64,000 nt of DNA from contig JASMLY010000044.1 in assembly GCA_030748455.1 (NCBI GenBank), forward strand, positions 4,337 through 68,336. Direction: 5' to 3'. The notes under the pieces are model-generated. The model saw only the letters and a program-made list of their open reading frames with translations. It searched no databases and had not been told where the DNA came from. Position 1 is the first letter of the stretch; every line of letters begins with the position of its first letter. This document shows positions 41,851-50,889 of this stretch, piece after piece. The position numbers and the translations under genes were made by a program. Source of the stretch: Phycisphaerales bacterium. GTDB lineage: Bacteria > Planctomycetota > Phycisphaerae > Phycisphaerales > SM1A02.

Positions 41851-44116
41851 ACTGAGAACTATCGGTCTTTTTAGCGGTAGATTCTTCTAAATCATGCAGT
41901 AAAAGTTGGATTTGGTTGTACATATTCTCAAAAGCATAATTGTTCGGATTGCGTTCTTTTACGGGCTGTAACGTAAGAAGGGTATTGAGACAATCTTCTA
42001 GAGCCTCTTCGTTTTGACCCACATCTTGGCGATGGTTCACAAGAAGGTTTATGTACGCTGAGAGGTCATCCCTTGCATCTGCAGCATTTGGAAACGCAAC
42101 ACACCGTGCCAAGATAATTTCCAAGCCCTTATGCATTTCAATAAATGCCTCATCCTTGTTTCCCATTTGTAACAATGTTTTAGCAACAAAATAATGAGAG
42201 AACCCTAAATCGCGTTTCGCTCGACCATTTGTTGGCTCAGCATTGACGAGTTCTTCAAACAATGGCACGGTTAACCGATACATGGCGAGTCCCTGCTCCA
42301 ACGCATTGTTGTTGACATGCATCATTGCGATTCTGTACAAAATGAGTGTCTCATCTCTTTTGATCGGAAGATCGTTTGGCCAACGTTTCACTGCGGTCTG
42401 CACAAATTCAAGCAACCTATCGTACTCTTTCCCTGCCAATTCAAATTTCCCTTGTTCGTTCCATATGTCAGCAAGGGTCATATGCACCTGCACATAGAGG
42501 CGAGATACACCGAAATCATCTTGATCTTCATTGAACAAAACTTCAACCAATGTTTGTGCATCTTTTAAAGATGCAATTGCATTTGAATGCCGTTCAGTCA
42601 TGTGGTAAATTTTTGCTAAACGCATATGTCCTAGCACCACGAACTTCCGATACTCAGGATGTCCCTCTTCAACGAGTGAACCATAGATATCTAAAGAATT
42701 GAACGTATGGTTCAGAGCTGTATCTGGATCTCCAAGATGCGCACCCTTAGTTGAAGCGAAAATTTGACCAATTCTCCCGTGCACAAAGGCAATTTGGGCG
42801 CGAACCTCTAACGCATCACCAACCGAGGATCTCAATGATTCTAGGTGTACAAGAACAGAATCAAGAACAACTTTTCGAACTTTGATCGCGGCATTTACTT
42901 TTTTGATTCCTTCGTACACGTCCGTTGAGAACGTACGCGACATTGACAAAATTTCATCTGCCCGCTGTTGAGCGATGTCTCGCTCGGCTATTGCGATCGA
43001 TTTTTGATGCTGTGCTTCGAGCATTCCCCACGTCGTTCCAAAAATCCCAAGAACAATTGTAAAAATCAGCGCAATCACCGCTAGGCAGGTTCTTTTATAT
43101 TTCTTCGTAAACAGCTTTAACTGGTACGCAAGACTGAGAGGTCTTGCTTCTATAGGCTCATTATTCAAAAAATGACCGATATCATTTGCAAGTTCAGCAG
43201 CAGATTGGTACCTTCGATTTCGGTCCTTTTCAAGTGCCTTCATAGCGATTGTGTCAACATCTCCTCGAAGCGTTGTGCTCGTTGTTGACATTGAGTTTGG
43301 GCGTGTTTCTTTGATCACCCGAACCGCTTCATGTATTGCTTGTCGACGTAAATCGTAGGGTAGTTTGCCAGAAAGAAGTTGAAACAATAGCACGCCAAGT
43401 GCATAGACATCACTTCGTGTATCAATTCGATCGGGGTCTGCGTCACATTGTTCAGGGCTCATATACTGTAACGTGCCGATCAGTTGCCCCATCGTCGTTT
43501 GCATTGTTGTGACTGCAAGATCTGCATCGGTTGCGCGAGCAACACCAAAGTCGATTATCTTTGGTTCGCCATTTGTGTCAACAAGAATGTTGTCAGGTTT
43601 CAAGTCTCGGTGTATCACACCTTTTTGATGCCCGTGATGTACTGCTTCACACACTTTTGTAAATAGTTCTAAGCGATCTCGCAGTGAAAGATCCCGCTTT
43701 TCTGCATAGTCAATCAGCCCCCTGCGGCCTGGAATATATTCCATCGCGAAAAACGGTACTTCACCATCGGGACTCTTCCACGTTCCCGCTTCATAAATTT
43801 GCGCAATATTTGGATGATGCAATTTCGCGAGTATCTGCGTTTCGAATTCAAATCGCCGAAGTGCCATTTCACTCGCTGCACCGCCCTTTATGACTTTCAG
43901 CGCTACTCGCCTTCGAGGCGCCTCTTGCATCGCTTCGTATACAAACCCCATGCCCCCAGATCCAATTGTTCCAAGAATTTTGTATCGCCCAATTTCACTC
44001 GGTGCCCCCATCTGGGCTACCTTCGCTGGTTCAGGAATACTGCCCTTCCCAGAATCGTCGCTGGGCATTCCGATGGTTTCGGCATCTGGATCAGTTGGTG
44101 GGTGATTTGTCGACAT
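41849..44116 (-). CDS. Transmembrane Ser/Thr protein kinase with C-terminal TPRs
   Basis: 755 residues. A PknB-type kinase domain (about 44-315) has the glycine loop GSGGMGFVYEA, Lys in VALKVIKGG, catalytic loop VIHRDLKPDN, DFGVA and GTLQYMSPEQ. One membrane helix follows (CLAVIALIFTIVLGIFGTTWG, about 345-365), then a long extracytoplasmic or periplasmic TPR region. It is divergent from an FHA-ECF sigma gene. FHA domains bind phosphothreonine, so the kinase may control that sigma factor. Such kinase/ECF pairs are common in planctomycetes. Confidence 0.92.
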   Translation of the reverse strand: MSTNHPPTDPDAETIGMPSDDSGKGSIPEPAKVAQMGAPSEIGRYKILGTIGSGGMGFVYEAMQEAPRRRVALKVIKGGAASEMALRRFEFETQILAKLHHPNIAQIYEAGTWKSPDGEVPFFAMEYIPGRRGLIDYAEKRDLSLRDRLELFTKVCEAVHHGHQKGVIHRDLKPDNILVDTNGEPKIIDFGVARATDADLAVTTMQTTMGQLIGTLQYMSPEQCDADPDRIDTRSDVYALGVLLFQLLSGKLPYDLRRQAIHEAVRVIKETRPNSMSTTSTTLRGDVDTIAMKALEKDRNRRYQSAAELANDIGHFLNNEPIEARPLSLAYQLKLFTKKYKRTCLAVIALIFTIVLGIFGTTWGMLEAQHQKSIAIAERDIAQQRADEILSMSRTFSTDVYEGIKKVNAAIKVRKVVLDSVLVHLESLRSSVGDALEVRAQIAFVHGRIGQIFASTKGAHLGDPDTALNHTFNSLDIYGSLVEEGHPEYRKFVVLGHMRLAKIYHMTERHSNAIASLKDAQTLVEVLFNEDQDDFGVSRLYVQVHMTLADIWNEQGKFELAGKEYDRLLEFVQTAVKRWPNDLPIKRDETLILYRIAMMHVNNNALEQGLAMYRLTVPLFEELVNAEPTNGRAKRDLGFSHYFVAKTLLQMGNKDEAFIEMHKGLEIILARCVAFPNAADARDDLSAYINLLVNHRQDVGQNEEALEDCLNTLLTLQPVKERNPNNYAFENMYNQIQLLLHDLEESTAKKTDSSQ

Positions 44117-44136
44117 ACGGCTGCTCTCCGGTCATT

Positions 44137-44152
44137 ATCGCAGAATTGCGAT
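44137..44152. promoter_or_regulatory. 16-bp inverted repeat between the kinase and FHA-sigma genes
   Basis: ATCGCA-GAAT-TGCGAT is a perfect palindromic operator-like site 21 bases upstream of the kinase start. It lies in the 135-base divergent gap (44117-44251), where it could be bound by a regulator of either gene. Confidence 0.35.
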
Positions 44153-44251
44153 CCCGTAACCATTACAATACCAAGTAGAAGAGGTTTGGCTCAAAAAAAA
44201 TCCAACTTCTTGATAATTGAGACGCTCAGCGTACGATATAGGCGAAGAACC

Positions 44252-45265
44252 GTGGTACCGAATCCTACAAATCAACCCAACAGTCTGCTGCTTGACCAGA
44301 TCCACGGCAAGCAATTGCCACAAATTACAGCGTTGATGAATGAAGAAATTCTCTTAGGTCGAAGCCCTGAGTGTTCAGCCCAATTGTCCAACAGGTACGT
44401 TTCTCGAAAACACGCCTCCATCGACTGGAACGAAGATCGTTGGATTCTCCACGATCTTGAAAGCCGTAGTGGAACATATCTCAACACTATTAGGATGGAA
44501 AAAGGGGAAGAAGTACAACTCCACGATGGAGATCTTATTCAAATTGGACCATGGAAATTCCTCGCCCGTCTAGGTGAATCCGATGAGGAACTCGATCCTA
44601 AGATGGTTGAAGAAATCGACCGCGTCCCAGAAGAGAACACTGGTGATGAAGTACCCACTCTCATCAGAACCATCAATGGGCGATACGAAACCAACATGGA
44701 TCTGCTCTTGCAGTTGAAATCTGACGAAACCGTCAACCGAGATATGGGCTGGGGGATTTTTGTTGACCGCTACGGGCCGATCATATGTGGATTTGCTCGT
44801 AATGCAGGCCTTCCAAGCAGCGAAGCGGACGACATTATGCAAACTGTACTGTTCAACTTTTTTAAAGTAGCCGATCGGTTTGAATATGATCCGAGTAAGG
44901 GGCGGTTCCGTGGATATTTAAAACGGATTACCTTAAATGCTATTCGACAACGGTATCGTAAAAAACAGGAAGGGAACCTCGATACATTTGGGATGGAAGC
45001 AGCGGAAGACCCTCGAGATGATTTAGAAGCTGCATTTGATCGAGAGTGGGCAGAGCATCTTCTTTCTGAAGCAATGACAGAAGCAAGGCCAAAATTTGAG
45101 CCAAAAACATGGGAAGCGTTTGAGATGTATGGTCGAAGAGGAATGAGTTGTGAAAAAACTGCAGAGCGACTCAATATGAGCCAAGAAGCTGTCCGACATG
45201 CAAAGAGCCGTGTCATGCGAGCAGTCCGCCAGATTGTGATTCGAATTCGGGCTGAAGAACTCTAA
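44252..45265 (+). CDS. FHA-domain-fused ECF sigma factor
   Basis: About 337 residues from a GTG. An FHA domain (about 30-105) shows LLGRSPECSAQLSNRYVSRKHA with the conserved G-R-S and S-x-x-H, and LESRSGTYLN. After an acidic linker come sigma region 2 (DEAADDIMQ-type helix seen as SSEADDIMQTVLFNFFKVADRF ... GRFRGYLKRITLNAIRQ) and region 4 (GMSCEKTAERLNMSQEAVRHAKSRVMRAVR). FHA binding to phosphothreonine, together with the divergent Ser/Thr kinase, suggests phosphorylation-dependent control instead of an anti-sigma factor. A TTG at 44210 is an alternative start; frames extending further upstream only mirror the kinase gene. Confidence 0.88.
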   Translation: MVPNPTNQPNSLLLDQIHGKQLPQITALMNEEILLGRSPECSAQLSNRYVSRKHASIDWNEDRWILHDLESRSGTYLNTIRMEKGEEVQLHDGDLIQIGPWKFLARLGESDEELDPKMVEEIDRVPEENTGDEVPTLIRTINGRYETNMDLLLQLKSDETVNRDMGWGIFVDRYGPIICGFARNAGLPSSEADDIMQTVLFNFFKVADRFEYDPSKGRFRGYLKRITLNAIRQRYRKKQEGNLDTFGMEAAEDPRDDLEAAFDREWAEHLLSEAMTEARPKFEPKTWEAFEMYGRRGMSCEKTAERLNMSQEAVRHAKSRVMRAVRQIVIRIRAEEL

Positions 45266-45343
45266 CGAATCTCTGCCTCTGTCGGTGATCTTCTCTCTAC
45301 CAACACAACTTGACTTCTTCCCATTGCTACAATCACAACCATT

Positions 45344-45417
<74 letters not shown>

Positions 45418-45419
45418 TT

Positions 45420-45821
45420 ATGGAATTGAGCACAATGTTGTACGTTGCACTTGGAGGATCAATTGGTGCTGTTCTGCGATATCTCATCGCTAATCTTGGT
45501 CAGTCAATGACTACGACTTCCTTCCCTCTCGGTACACTTGTGGTCAATGTACTTGGATGCGCTGCAATTGGTTTGATCACTGCAATTGTCATTGGCCCTT
45601 TTGCTCAACACAAAGAAGTCCTGAGGCTTTTTCTCATTGTAGGAGTTCTCGGTGGCTTCACGACATTTTCAAGTTTTGCATTTGATGCACTTGAGCTTGT
45701 TGATGATGGTCGTAGTAGCCAAGCTTTGATCTACATCCTTCTAACAAATGTTCTTGGAATAGGTTTTGCGTTGTTTATGTACCGTGGAGCCTCGCTGCTT
45801 TTCAACGGCACTTCCTCTTAA
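45420..45821 (+). CDS. crcB: Fluoride ion channel CrcB/Fluc
   Basis: 133 residues, four membrane helices. GGSIGAVLRYLIA, GTLVVNVLGCAAIGL and VGVLGGFTTFSSFAFD are the Fluc signatures, including the Phe box and the sodium-site region. It works as an antiparallel dimer exporting fluoride. No fluoride riboswitch is seen; the ATG sits two bases behind the tRNA-Arg, so the mRNA is likely released by tRNA 3' processing as a nearly leaderless message. A second ATG at 45435 (MLYVALGG) is possible. Confidence 0.92.
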   Translation: MELSTMLYVALGGSIGAVLRYLIANLGQSMTTTSFPLGTLVVNVLGCAAIGLITAIVIGPFAQHKEVLRLFLIVGVLGGFTTFSSFAFDALELVDDGRSSQALIYILLTNVLGIGFALFMYRGASLLFNGTSS

Positions 45822-45860
45822 CAGTTACTATTCCGTCACACCAACACAGAGGAGTACTCG

Positions 45861-47726
45861 ATGTTCATATCAATCGTTCTAACAACCCATGTATTGCTTT
45901 CCACAACCACTGAACCGATCCGGCAATGGAGGACACCAACTGAGTTAACCGCAGCATTCGATTCATTTTCGACCAAGTTCTCTGGTAGTTCCATCACAAC
46001 AATAGGTCAAAGTAACAATCAGCTTCCGATCCAATGCCTCACAATTGCACGTGAGGGAACGGTACTTCCTAAGGATCGACCCGCAATCCTCGTCGTTGCG
46101 GGTATCGATGGAGATCACTTACTAGGAACTGAGGTTGCTTTTGAAGTTGCACAGTTTTTACTTGGACGTGAAGATGCAGAAACCAAGGAGGTACTTCAGA
46201 ACAATACCTTTTATATTATTCCACAGGTAAATCCAGATGGTGCTGCGTTGTATTTCCGTGAAACGCAGGAACAACACAGGATGAACATTCGGCAAATCGA
46301 CAACGATCGAGATGGATTGTTCGATGAAGATGGTGGGGATGATCTCAATGGAGATGGGTTCATCACAATGATGCGTGTTCATGATTTGGAAAAAGCAACG
46401 AGTGTAGAAGATCCAAAAGAACCTCGGCTCGACAAAATGCCCGATTCACTAGAAGGAGAAGCTGCTGAGTTTATTCTGTATACAGAAGGGATAGACAACG
46501 ACGGAGACGGTGAATTTAACGAAGACGGTATCGGCGGTGTTGATATCAATAAGAATTTTATGCACGGGTATGTTTCCCATGGAGATGGCGCTGGTCCTTG
46601 GCAATTATCTGAACCTGAATCAAAAGCGTTACTCGACTTTGTGCTCGATCATCAAGAAATTTCAGCTGTCGTTGTATATGGCCAACATGACACATTGACA
46701 AATCCATTAAAAGAAAATGGAAACGATGACGCAGGTGCCCCAAAGACTGTCTCAAAGGAAGACGAAAAAATTTATGAACAGATCAGCAAAACTTTTGTCG
46801 AAATCACCGAACTGAAAGAAGTCGATCACCCAAATTGGGATGGAAGTTTTGTGGCTTGGGCGTACGCTCAATTTGGAGTTCCAGCTTTTTCCACTCCACT
46901 TTGGAGTCGACCTAGTAGTGAAGATTCATCTGAAAACGAAGAAGCAAAACCAGTCGCAGTCAAAAAAGATACAAACCTTACACCATCTGACGTTGGAGAT
47001 ATCTCCCAAGAAACAGTCGACGAGTTGTTGCAAGCAGCCGAAGCAGCGGGCTTTCCAGTAACAGAAGAAATGATGGCAGAAATTACTCCGGATATGATCG
47101 AACGATATGCAAAAATGTCGGGAGTCCAAGTCAAAAAAGTTACTTCAGATTCTAGAGGGATATCTCAATCGAAAGGTGAGACGGCCTGGCTAGCCTACAG
47201 TGATGCATGTGAAGGAGCCGGTTTTGTCGATTGGGAACCCTTTGATCATCCACAACTAGGTACAGTAGAAATTGGTGGCTGGGTGCCGTATTTTAAAACG
47301 CTCCCGCCAATTGACCAGATTGGATCGATTTCAGAAAAGCAAGTTGAATTTCTTCTTGAACTTGCAAACCGATTACCAAAAGTGCATCTCGGAGCACCAA
47401 TCATTACAAAACTTGGCAGCGATTTATGGGAAGTTAAAGTGCCGGTGGTAAACGATGGTTGGTTTCCAAGCGGCATGGCGATAGCAAAGAAAAACAAACG
47501 TGCACGGCCTTTTGTCGTGCGTATAGACATTCCAAATGAAACAATCGTTTCGGGTAGAAAAGTTGAACGAATTTGGGCTCTTGAAGGGGGAGGTACTAAA
47601 AAATGGTTTCGGTGGATTATCCAAGGAAACGCAGCACCAGAACTTTCAATTACTCTGTTTAGTGAAAAATATGGTACAGAAGTTACAACGCTTCCATTAA
47701 AAGAAACAAAAGGAGGTGATGCGTGA
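45861..47726 (+). CDS. M14-like carboxypeptidase paralog, probably catalytically altered
   Basis: 621 residues, weak signal peptide (FISIVLTTHVLLSTTT), GAGGAG before the ATG. It shares the M14 layout and two Asp-rich calcium-loop-like insertions (DNDRDGLFDEDG, DNDGDGEFNEDG) with the next gene. The metal motif HxxE is replaced by D-G-D-H in the block aligning with HGNE, the substrate Arg motif NRN reads NKN, and the catalytic Glu (NELW in the neighbour) is Pro (STPLW). The third His (YGQHD) is kept. It is probably a non-peptidase or altered partner of the downstream enzyme; the two genes overlap by four bases. Confidence 0.78.
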   Translation: MFISIVLTTHVLLSTTTEPIRQWRTPTELTAAFDSFSTKFSGSSITTIGQSNNQLPIQCLTIAREGTVLPKDRPAILVVAGIDGDHLLGTEVAFEVAQFLLGREDAETKEVLQNNTFYIIPQVNPDGAALYFRETQEQHRMNIRQIDNDRDGLFDEDGGDDLNGDGFITMMRVHDLEKATSVEDPKEPRLDKMPDSLEGEAAEFILYTEGIDNDGDGEFNEDGIGGVDINKNFMHGYVSHGDGAGPWQLSEPESKALLDFVLDHQEISAVVVYGQHDTLTNPLKENGNDDAGAPKTVSKEDEKIYEQISKTFVEITELKEVDHPNWDGSFVAWAYAQFGVPAFSTPLWSRPSSEDSSENEEAKPVAVKKDTNLTPSDVGDISQETVDELLQAAEAAGFPVTEEMMAEITPDMIERYAKMSGVQVKKVTSDSRGISQSKGETAWLAYSDACEGAGFVDWEPFDHPQLGTVEIGGWVPYFKTLPPIDQIGSISEKQVEFLLELANRLPKVHLGAPIITKLGSDLWEVKVPVVNDGWFPSGMAIAKKNKRARPFVVRIDIPNETIVSGRKVERIWALEGGGTKKWFRWIIQGNAAPELSITLFSEKYGTEVTTLPLKETKGGDA

Positions 47727-49495
47727 ACTATTTAATTCAACTTCTTACTGTTGCCACTCTTACTTGCTGCACGTTTGCACAAGCACCCTATCCTTCCAAA
47801 GTAGATTTGCGTTTTGACCACTGGTACGACTATGAGGAAATGACCCAAGCATTGAACGACCTAACTGACGCGTATCCTGAGTTACTTGCTATGACTTCAC
47901 TCGGTAAAAGTGTCGGTGGACTCGAAATTTGGCTTGTAACCCTCAACAACGAAGCAACAGGAACAGATCGAGAGAAAACTGCGATGTTCATCGATGGCAA
48001 TATCCATGGGAATGAAATTCAAGCAGCTGAAACTGTTTTGTATTCCATTTGGTACTTATGCAAAAGTTACGGTGTCATCGATCGTATCACTGAACTTGTT
48101 AACGAACGGTCGTTCTATTTTGTACCGATGGCAAATCCTGATGGTAGAGAAGTTTGGTTCCATGACCCTGCAACACCACACTTTCTTCGTGGAGGCATTC
48201 GTCCAACAGACAACGACCACGACGGTGTAGCTGATGAAGATGGCGCAGATGATCTTGATGGTGATGGGCACATTACAAGTATGTGGATCAAGGATCCACT
48301 TGGAAGATTTGAAATTGATGAAGATGACCCGCGATTCTTCAAACGTGTAGGTCGCAACGATCCACCAGGAGGTTGGTCTCGATTAGGAGAAGAAGGGTTC
48401 GATAATGATGACGATGGCCAAGTTAACGAAGATGGAATTGGTGGGTACGATCCCAACCGCAACTGGCCAAGTGATTGGCAACCAGAATGGATCCAATACG
48501 GTGCTACCGATTATCCATTTAGTTTGCCAGAAACAAGAGTCATCGGAGAGTTTATCTATGATCACCCAAACATTGCCGCTGCGCAAAGCTACCACAATGC
48601 TGGGGGAATGATTCTCTATGGGCCGAATGCCAAGTACATTCGATACCCTAGTTCAGATTTACGCGTGTTCTCTGCTATTGCAGAAAAGGGTGCGGAAATG
48701 CTCCCCTTCTACGATCCAATGACTGTACATGAAGATTTGTATACGGTGCATGGTGGTGAGGACGGATTTACGTACGACCAACTTGGCATTATTAGTTTTA
48801 CAAATGAATTATGGACAGATAAGAGAATGTTCGCAGATGGAGCGTATCCATCGAAAGAAGATCGAACGACGTTCCGTGACCTTCTTCAGTTCGAAGATGT
48901 ATTCGTTCCCTACCATGAAGTTGAGCACCCACAATACGGCACAGTCCTCATAGGCGGAATGAAAAAGTTTTCAAGCCGAGTAACACCACCATGGATGCTT
49001 GAGGAGGGGTGCCATCGTAATTTTGCCTTCACAATGTACCATGCAGATGAAATGCCAAAATTATCGTGGGGTGCATTGCAGGTAAAAAAACTTGGACCAA
49101 GCCTTTGGGAGGTAACTATCGAAGTTGCAAATGATAAACTGATCCCATCCCGTACTGCTATGGCTGCAAAACACAAGATCGGAATGCCAGATATTCTTAC
49201 TTGTAAAACGACACCAGCGAATTCGGTTGCAGCATCTGGAACAGTTCGTTCAATACTTCCGAATGCGAAACTTCAAGCTCAAAAAGGTAAACGGCCCCAC
49301 CGTATTGTTGTAAACAACGGGATTGGAAGTATGGACAGCACATTGTTCCAGTTCATCATTGATGGTCACGGTTCTGTGATCTTTGAATATGCAGCAGAAA
49401 AAGGTGGCACAATAGAGCGTGAAGTCAAACTCACAGAACAATTTCGTCAAAAACCAGTCATTCATAAGAGGGCTATTCCAAACGACTGTTCATGA
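47723..49495 (+). CDS. Secreted M14-family zinc carboxypeptidase
   Basis: 590 residues from a GTG with a near-ideal AGGAGGTGA box. The signal peptide ends about TCCTFAQA. The M14 catalytic set is intact: GNIHGNEIQAAE (H-x-x-E zinc ligands), YDPNRNW (substrate Arg), QSYHNAGG (third ligand) and SFTNELW (catalytic Glu). Like its upstream paralog it carries DNDHDGVADEDG and DNDDDGQVNEDG loops resembling calcium-binding repeats. It would trim C-terminal residues from extracellular peptides. The following MFS gene overlaps by four bases, suggesting use of the products. Confidence 0.88.
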   Translation: MNYLIQLLTVATLTCCTFAQAPYPSKVDLRFDHWYDYEEMTQALNDLTDAYPELLAMTSLGKSVGGLEIWLVTLNNEATGTDREKTAMFIDGNIHGNEIQAAETVLYSIWYLCKSYGVIDRITELVNERSFYFVPMANPDGREVWFHDPATPHFLRGGIRPTDNDHDGVADEDGADDLDGDGHITSMWIKDPLGRFEIDEDDPRFFKRVGRNDPPGGWSRLGEEGFDNDDDGQVNEDGIGGYDPNRNWPSDWQPEWIQYGATDYPFSLPETRVIGEFIYDHPNIAAAQSYHNAGGMILYGPNAKYIRYPSSDLRVFSAIAEKGAEMLPFYDPMTVHEDLYTVHGGEDGFTYDQLGIISFTNELWTDKRMFADGAYPSKEDRTTFRDLLQFEDVFVPYHEVEHPQYGTVLIGGMKKFSSRVTPPWMLEEGCHRNFAFTMYHADEMPKLSWGALQVKKLGPSLWEVTIEVANDKLIPSRTAMAAKHKIGMPDILTCKTTPANSVAASGTVRSILPNAKLQAQKGKRPHRIVVNNGIGSMDSTLFQFIIDGHGSVIFEYAAEKGGTIEREVKLTEQFRQKPVIHKRAIPNDCS

Positions 49496-50685
49496 TTGGA
49501 TTACAACGTAATCTGAAACTTTATCCTTGGTATGTAGGTTTGTTCCATGCATATTTTTGGTTGCCAATTTACTTTCTCTTTTTCAACAGTAAACTTGCAC
49601 TTTCTGATGTCCTCTACTTGGCATCTATTTACTTCGCAAGTGTTGTCATCATTGAAGTTCCATCAGGGTGGTTTAGTGATCAGTTTGGCAGGCGTAAAAC
49701 CCTCATAGTTGCTTCTGTATTTCTTTGCGTTGCGTACACCATATTCTTGTTTGCTGATTCTTTTGGCACTTTCGTAACTGCCCAGGTTTTTCTTGCTGCT
49801 GGAATTGCATTCAACAGCGGAACCGACACGAGTTTTCTGTTCGAGACAACCGATGCGCTTGGAACACCAGAGGCATTTCCAGAACGAGAAGCGAATGCCA
49901 TGAAGTTCAACTTTTTAGGGACTGCGATTGCTGGGATTCTCGGGGGATTAGCAGCAATACCTGATTTTCGTGGTGCGTATCTTCTCTCATTACTCGCTGG
50001 AATTGGTTTACTCATCATTACATTTCTCTTTATTGAGCCACAGCAGAAGACAAGTCGTCTACACACAGGTTTTTTTAAACAAGTTATTGCATGTCTTGCA
50101 TTGTTAAAGAACACCTATGTATTGTGGCTCTTTGCTTTTGCCATCTTTATGATCATTATCAATCATATCCCTTACGAGTTTTATCAACCATATTTGAAAG
50201 AACTTGCTTCACAATATGAAGCTATAAAAGTTACACCTTTTTTAACCAGTGTTCATTTAACACTTACGATGTTAGCTGCTTCGTGGATTGCTGATCGTTC
50301 TATTCGCATTAGAAATACGATTGGCACTGTTCCAACACTTCTTTCTGCAGCGGGATTACAAATTGTAATGATGGCAACCATGAGTTTCTTCGTGAGCATT
50401 CCCGCTGCGATCGTAACGCTACTTCGTTCTTGCCCTAGAGCATTGATGACCGCCCCCCTCAACGCCGAGGTTGCACCTCGAATCCCAACTGAAAAAAGAG
50501 CAACATTCTTCTCCTTACAAAGTTTATTTGGAAGATTAGGCTTCTCGATAACACTTTTCCTCTTCGGATCCTCCGCTGCGAACAATGATTGGGCATCCAT
50601 TAGCAAAATGCTTGAATGGGGCATGTGGCTCGGTCTTGTAGGCTTCGTTGCCCTCCTCCTCACTCGAAAACTAACCCCTAGTTAG
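49492..50685 (+). CDS. MFS transporter
   Basis: 397 residues, twelve membrane helices. SGWFSDQFGRRKTLI between helices 2 and 3 is the classic MFS loop motif A. It resembles drug/peptide-type exporters or small-solute importers; direction and substrate are unknown. It ends a three-gene operon after the two M14 proteins (ATGA overlaps at each junction), so transport of peptides or amino acids is the simplest guess. Confidence 0.85.
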   Translation: MIGLQRNLKLYPWYVGLFHAYFWLPIYFLFFNSKLALSDVLYLASIYFASVVIIEVPSGWFSDQFGRRKTLIVASVFLCVAYTIFLFADSFGTFVTAQVFLAAGIAFNSGTDTSFLFETTDALGTPEAFPEREANAMKFNFLGTAIAGILGGLAAIPDFRGAYLLSLLAGIGLLIITFLFIEPQQKTSRLHTGFFKQVIACLALLKNTYVLWLFAFAIFMIIINHIPYEFYQPYLKELASQYEAIKVTPFLTSVHLTLTMLAASWIADRSIRIRNTIGTVPTLLSAAGLQIVMMATMSFFVSIPAAIVTLLRSCPRALMTAPLNAEVAPRIPTEKRATFFSLQSLFGRLGFSITLFLFGSSAANNDWASISKMLEWGMWLGLVGFVALLLTRKLTPS

Positions 50686-50733
50686 TTTCTTTAGCAATAA
50701 GCCCAAAATACAAACAACTTTTCGGTGGTTCGT

Positions 50734-50889
50734 TTATTTGCCATTGATGGTGAGTTTAGTTTTTTTTGGTTTCGCTGAGCAACCACAAGACCCGTTTGTA
50801 TCTCGCTTGAAAATCGGACGAATCAAAAAAAAGAGTGCTAGCAGAAAAAAACATGTCACGATCCAAAATTGAAGTGAATCGCAGGGCAT
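50734..50889 (-). CDS. Small Cys-rich membrane protein, FeoB-associated type
   Basis: 51 residues, ATG sharing one base with the feoB stop (TAATG). One N-terminal membrane helix (FWIVTCFFLLALFFLIRPIF) is followed by a basic cytosolic tail with GSCGCSAKPKK. Position, single helix and a Cys-x-Cys after Gly-Ser match the small FeoB-associated Cys-rich membrane proteins that follow feoB in many bacteria. It may bind iron or aid Feo assembly. Too short for routine gene calls. Confidence 0.7.
   Translation of the reverse strand: MPCDSLQFWIVTCFFLLALFFLIRPIFKRDTNGSCGCSAKPKKTKLTINGK

Noticed and set aside
43799..44251. Long N-terminal extension of the FHA-sigma gene
   Set aside because: It is antisense to the kinase gene and its translation has no domain; the FHA fold begins after 44252.
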